From positions 1 through 9,993 of the forward strand of contig CAUSFO010000063.1 in assembly GCA_963530895.1 (NCBI GenBank): a stretch of 9,993 nucleotides of DNA, in the 5' to 3' direction. How positions within the stretch are numbered: the first letter of the stretch is position 1; each line of letters starts with the position of its first letter. The position numbers were made by a program, and so were the translations under genes. Origin of the DNA: JABCPE02 sp963530895. Lineage in GTDB: Bacteria > Bacteroidota > Bacteroidia > Flavobacteriales > Weeksellaceae. The notes beneath the pieces are model-generated. The model saw only the letters and a program-made list of their open reading frames with translations. It had not been told where the DNA came from and did not search any database. Shown here one piece after another: positions 7,739-9,993 of the stretch.

Positions 7739-7773
7739 AACAAAATTAAAGAAGATTTCAATAAAATTTTGTT
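7739..7773. repeat. 9-bp perfect inverted repeat in the divergent intergenic region
   Basis: AACAAAATT (7739-7747) is exactly mirrored by AATTTTGTT (7765-7773), with a 17-bp spacer; pairing does not extend at either end. The left arm overlaps the candidate mutS -7 element, so it could be an operator. The very AT-rich background also makes a chance match plausible. Confidence 0.4.
7741..7748 (-). promoter_or_regulatory. Candidate Bacteroidota -7 element for mutS
   Basis: On the minus strand these bases read TAATTTTG, a full match to the Bacteroidota sigma -7 consensus TAnnTTTG. Transcription would start roughly 10-15 nt downstream, leaving a leader of about 20 nt before the mutS ATG. I see no TTG at the usual -33 spacing, so the call rests on the -7 element and on its position in front of the first gene of the block. 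Confidence 0.45.
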
Positions 7774-7783
7774 AAAAAAGTAT

Positions 7784-7791
7784 TATTTTTG
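7784..7791 (+). promoter_or_regulatory. Candidate Bacteroidota -7 element for the bestrophin block
   Basis: TATTTTTG fully matches TAnnTTTG, 37 bp before the bestrophin ATG. The nearest upstream TTG (7769-7771) is only 12 bp away, shorter than the expected spacing of about 17-23 bp, so the -33 element is poor. The 112-bp gap between the divergent genes holds nothing else that I recognise, and no Shine-Dalgarno sequence precedes either start at normal distance. Confidence 0.45.
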
Positions 7792-7828
7792 TGCAAATTT
7801 AAACTTTTAGGGCTAAAAAAGATATTAT

Positions 7829-8710
7829 ATGCGGGTATATGATAACAAGCACTGGATATCCATACTGCTGAGTATACATAAATCAGACTCACTAAAAACC
7901 TTGAGGTCAGGGATGATTGCCATGGCTGTGTATGCGGCAATAGTGGCTTTTTTGGAGATAGAATATTTTAAAATAGACAAGGATTCTTCGATTAGAAATA
8001 TTTCCCTCATCCACACACTGCTGGGTTTTGTCTTGTCGATGCTTTTGGTTTTCAGGACTAATACCGCCTATGACCGCTGGTGGGAAGGGCGAAAACTTCT
8101 GGGAAGAATGGTAAATGACTCCCGAAATCTTGCTGTTAAACTCCATACCATGCTGGACATAGCGGACACCGAAAATAGAGACTTTTTTCAGAAATATCTT
8201 TGTTTTTTTCCTCACTTGCTCAGCAGACATTTGTCCAAAAAATCCACTAAAATGGAACTGGCACAAGATCAGCATCATACTGAAGTAGAACAGCTTCCGC
8301 ATCCGCCTAATGCGCTGATTTGGAGGATACAAGAGAGAGTTCAGAAATTATATAAAGAAGGTAAAATATCGGGAGAGCAGATGCTGCTGCTGGACTATCA
8401 TGTCAGAGGGTTTTTGGAAGTCTGTGGCGGCTGCGAAAGAATCAAAAACACACCAATTCCTTATTCTTATTCATCTTTTACAAAGAAATTTATCGTTATT
8501 TATGTGATTACTCTTCCTATCGCCTATTCTATGAGTATAGGGTATCTTATGGTATTTCTTACTGTTTTCGTTTTCTATGTGCTGATGAGTATGGAGGTGC
8601 TGGCAGAGGAGATAGAGGAACCGTTTAATAATGATGAAAACGACCTTCCTATGGAGCTGATAGCTCAGAATATAGAGAAGAATGTAATTCGTATTTTCAG
8701 TGAATCCTAA
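7829..8710 (+). CDS. Bestrophin-like (UPF0187/RFP-TM) membrane anion channel
   Basis: Bacterial bestrophins are inner-membrane pentameric ion channels. This 293-residue protein has the family plan: hydrophobic segments at about 27-46 and 59-77, a long cytoplasmic helical middle, then a second hydrophobic pair at about 219-236 and 238-256. Family signatures are VFRTNTAYDRWWEGRKLLG (74-92), CGGCERIKNTPIPYSYS (199-215), and the acidic EEIEEPFNNDENDLP (260-274), which corresponds to the calcium-clasp region of animal bestrophins. The length suits prokaryotic members such as the Klebsiella channel. The start follows the divergent promoter region and leaves a short cytoplasmic N-terminus. Ion selectivity cannot be predicted here. 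Its TAA is in the same frame as the following TrmH-like gene, 12 nt away. The physiological role in Bacteroidota is unknown to me. Confidence 0.9.
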   Translation: MRVYDNKHWISILLSIHKSDSLKTLRSGMIAMAVYAAIVAFLEIEYFKIDKDSSIRNISLIHTLLGFVLSMLLVFRTNTAYDRWWEGRKLLGRMVNDSRNLAVKLHTMLDIADTENRDFFQKYLCFFPHLLSRHLSKKSTKMELAQDQHHTEVEQLPHPPNALIWRIQERVQKLYKEGKISGEQMLLLDYHVRGFLEVCGGCERIKNTPIPYSYSSFTKKFIVIYVITLPIAYSMSIGYLMVFLTVFVFYVLMSMEVLAEEIEEPFNNDENDLPMELIAQNIEKNVIRIFSES

Positions 8711-8722
8711 AAAATAATTATT

Positions 8723-9253
8723 TTGGTTCAGAAACTTAAATTAGAAGAACTGGGGAGGATAGATGTAGAAACATTTAAACAAAGTTCTAAAACTCCACTG
8801 GTTATAGTCCTTGATAATGTGCGCAGTATGCATAATGTAGGAGCGGTATTTCGTACAGCAGACGCTTTTTTGGTAGAAAAAATCTTACTCTGTGGGATCA
8901 CTCCACAGCCGCCGCATAGAGAAATCCATAAGGCTGCACTAGGAGCTACGGAAAGCGTGGATTGGGCTTATTTTGAGTCCGTTACGGAGGCTTTACAAAG
9001 CATAAAATCAGAAGGGTATAGCGTAGTAGGTGTGGAGCAAACTACTGGAAGCCAAATAATTACGGAATTTGACTTTGCGAAGAGTCAAAAATACGCATTG
9101 GTTCTTGGTAATGAGGTGGAGGGCATCAGTGATGAGGTTCTTCCGCTCTGTGATGACTTCTTGGAGATACCTCAGCTGGGGACTAAACACTCTCTAAATG
9201 TGAGTGTTTGTGGTGGAATTGTGATGTGGGAATTTTTTAAACACTTGAAATAA
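8723..9253 (+). CDS. TrmH-family (SPOUT) RNA 2'-O-ribose methyltransferase, short form (TTG start)
   Basis: SPOUT/TrmH enzymes use S-adenosylmethionine and a trefoil-knot fold to methylate the 2'-O of a ribose in tRNA or rRNA. All three family motifs are present in this 176-residue protein: motif 1 LDNVRSMHNVGAVFRTADAF (30-49, with Asn38 and catalytic-type Arg44), motif 2 ALVLGNEVEGIS (125-136) and motif 3 IPQLGTKHSLNVSVCGG (149-165). The N-terminal substrate-binding domain of RlmB/TrmH-like long forms is missing, so this is the compact type, and the RNA target is unknown. The start is TTG at 8723; upstream in-frame codons are ATT, ATT, ATA and AAA back to the bestrophin TAA, and the first ATG is codon 36, inside motif 1. 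It is presumably co-transcribed with the bestrophin gene, and the next gene starts 1 nt after its stop. Confidence 0.93.
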   Translation: MVQKLKLEELGRIDVETFKQSSKTPLVIVLDNVRSMHNVGAVFRTADAFLVEKILLCGITPQPPHREIHKAALGATESVDWAYFESVTEALQSIKSEGYSVVGVEQTTGSQIITEFDFAKSQKYALVLGNEVEGISDEVLPLCDDFLEIPQLGTKHSLNVSVCGGIVMWEFFKHLK

Positions 9254-9254
9254 A

Positions 9255-9993
9255 TTGGGACAGGATACGCCTACTTTTCTGATTTATTCCCTGCATTTTC
9301 TTTTGATAATGTTCACCATTTCGGTGGCAGTTTTTCAAAAGGAAATTAGATATAAAAAACTGATTTATAGTATTTTATCGGTTTTTTATGCGTGTTTTTT
9401 GTATTTGCAGATTTCGTCCATCATAGAGAATGAGACTACACTGAGAATCATTACTCATACTAAGCTCAATATCAGCTATATACTGTTTTCTTTGGTGTGT
9501 TTTCTTTTGCTGATAAATAGAGGAAAACTTGCTTTTTATTTTTGGCTCATTGCCGGAGTTCAGAGCATATTGTATTATCTCTCGTTTAATCTGACAGGAA
9601 CAGGCTTTAATGAAAGTATTCCATTTCACCTGAAAACAGGCATTAAAGGGGCAGGAATAGGGGATTTTTATAAACTTATCATAGACATCTCTTTATTGGT
9701 GGCTTTATTCGTTTTTTCAGCGTTTTTTTGCTTTAAAAATTTTATTAAAAAAGAAACAAAACAGAAAACCATCAACGCTAAAATTCCAGTGTTTTTGATG
9801 CTGGTTTTATTGGTGTTTAATCCTTTAAACTATGATATTTACCAAACTTATAAAGTGGTAGATGAAGACCCGAAATTTTTGTTTAAAGACAATTACCAGC
9901 CTCCGAAACAGCCCATAAAAAACGAAACGAAGTATAATCTGGTTTGGATTTATGCAGAGGCTTTTGAGCGGATATACCTCAATCAAGAAATTT
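9255..9993 (+). CDS. OpgB/LTA-synthase-like phosphoglycerol transferase, membrane N-terminal part (partial, runs off right edge)
   Basis: The frame is open from 9255 to the window end (246 codons). About six hydrophobic segments are visible (roughly residues 7-26, 36-54, 72-88, 92-111, 140-160, 176-190), followed by a periplasmic linker and the beginning of a sulfatase-fold domain, NLVWIYAEAFERIYLNQEI (228-246). The NLTGTGFNESIPFHLKTGIK stretch (112-131) and GAGIGDFY (132-139) match the OpgB/MdoB signature, and the Glu of YAEAFE (235) is positioned like the metal-binding Glu of LtaS. The family transfers phosphoglycerol-type groups to periplasmic glucans or teichoic acid; the acceptor here is unknown. 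The catalytic Thr and remaining metal ligands lie beyond the window. The best start is TTG at 9255, 1 nt after the TrmH-like stop; the first ATG (9309) would cut into the first membrane helix. Confidence 0.85.
   Translation, partial: MGQDTPTFLIYSLHFLLIMFTISVAVFQKEIRYKKLIYSILSVFYACFLYLQISSIIENETTLRIITHTKLNISYILFSLVCFLLLINRGKLAFYFWLIAGVQSILYYLSFNLTGTGFNESIPFHLKTGIKGAGIGDFYKLIIDISLLVALFVFSAFFCFKNFIKKETKQKTINAKIPVFLMLVLLVFNPLNYDIYQTYKVVDEDPKFLFKDNYQPPKQPIKNETKYNLVWIYAEAFERIYLNQEI

Noticed and set aside
7084..7749. 221-codon open frame on the plus strand opposite the mutS 5' region
   Set aside because: It is antisense to strongly conserved MutS sequence, its translation resembles no family I know, and it has no promoter of its own; it is a shadow frame.
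7907..8332. 141-codon minus-strand open frame opposite the bestrophin gene
   Set aside because: The sense frame carries clear bestrophin signatures; the antisense translation shows none.
9375..9629. 84-codon minus-strand open frame near the right edge
   Set aside because: It is antisense to the OpgB-like membrane region, which matches its family in the plus frame.
1..9993. CRISPR arrays, tRNA/rRNA genes, insertion sequences, attachment sites
   Set aside because: Reading both strands I saw no spaced direct repeats, cloverleaf-like sequence, transposase or integrase frames, or terminal inverted repeats.

Overview
The window looks like a chromosomal housekeeping stretch from a Flavobacteriia member of the Bacteroidota, most likely the Weeksellaceae (Chryseobacterium/Riemerella/Bergeyella neighbourhood). 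The reasons are the AT-rich base composition, weak or absent Shine-Dalgarno sequences, Bacteroidota-type TAnnTTTG promoter elements, and the long (633-residue) Bacteroidota form of a PurF-family amidotransferase. The genus is an inference from remembered protein resemblance, not from a search.

Layout: two divergent gene blocks separate at an AT-rich 112-bp intergenic region (7717-7828). The leftward block (7716 to 1) reads mutS, PurF-family amidophosphoribosyltransferase, recG, a NADAR-domain protein, and the first 60 codons of an unknown protein running off the left edge. The rightward block (7829 to 9993) reads a bestrophin-like anion channel, a short SPOUT/TrmH-family RNA 2'-O-methyltransferase, and the membrane part of an OpgB/LTA-synthase-like phosphoglycerol transferase running off the right edge. 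Almost all genes are separated by 1-25 bp, so both blocks look like operons. The one larger internal gap (65 bp, after mutS) carries a small hairpin plus U-run that looks like a weak terminator.

Gene roles: mutS (mismatch recognition) and recG (branch-migration helicase) are genome-maintenance genes. The NADAR protein may act on ADP-ribosylated guanine or on a riboflavin-pathway intermediate. The PurF-like protein keeps the glutaminase and PRPP-binding signatures but has large insertions. The rightward block combines envelope functions with RNA modification, and no common pathway is evident.

The most unusual points are: three genes (recG, the TrmH-like gene, the OpgB-like gene) whose best starts are TTG codons lying 1-12 nt after the upstream stop; two neighbour pairs that share a reading frame and are separated by a single stop codon; the insertion-bearing PurF paralogue; and the NADAR protein with an aromatic-rich N-terminal extension and a tightly coupled unknown partner. 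I found no mobile element, CRISPR array, RNA gene, or clear defence island.
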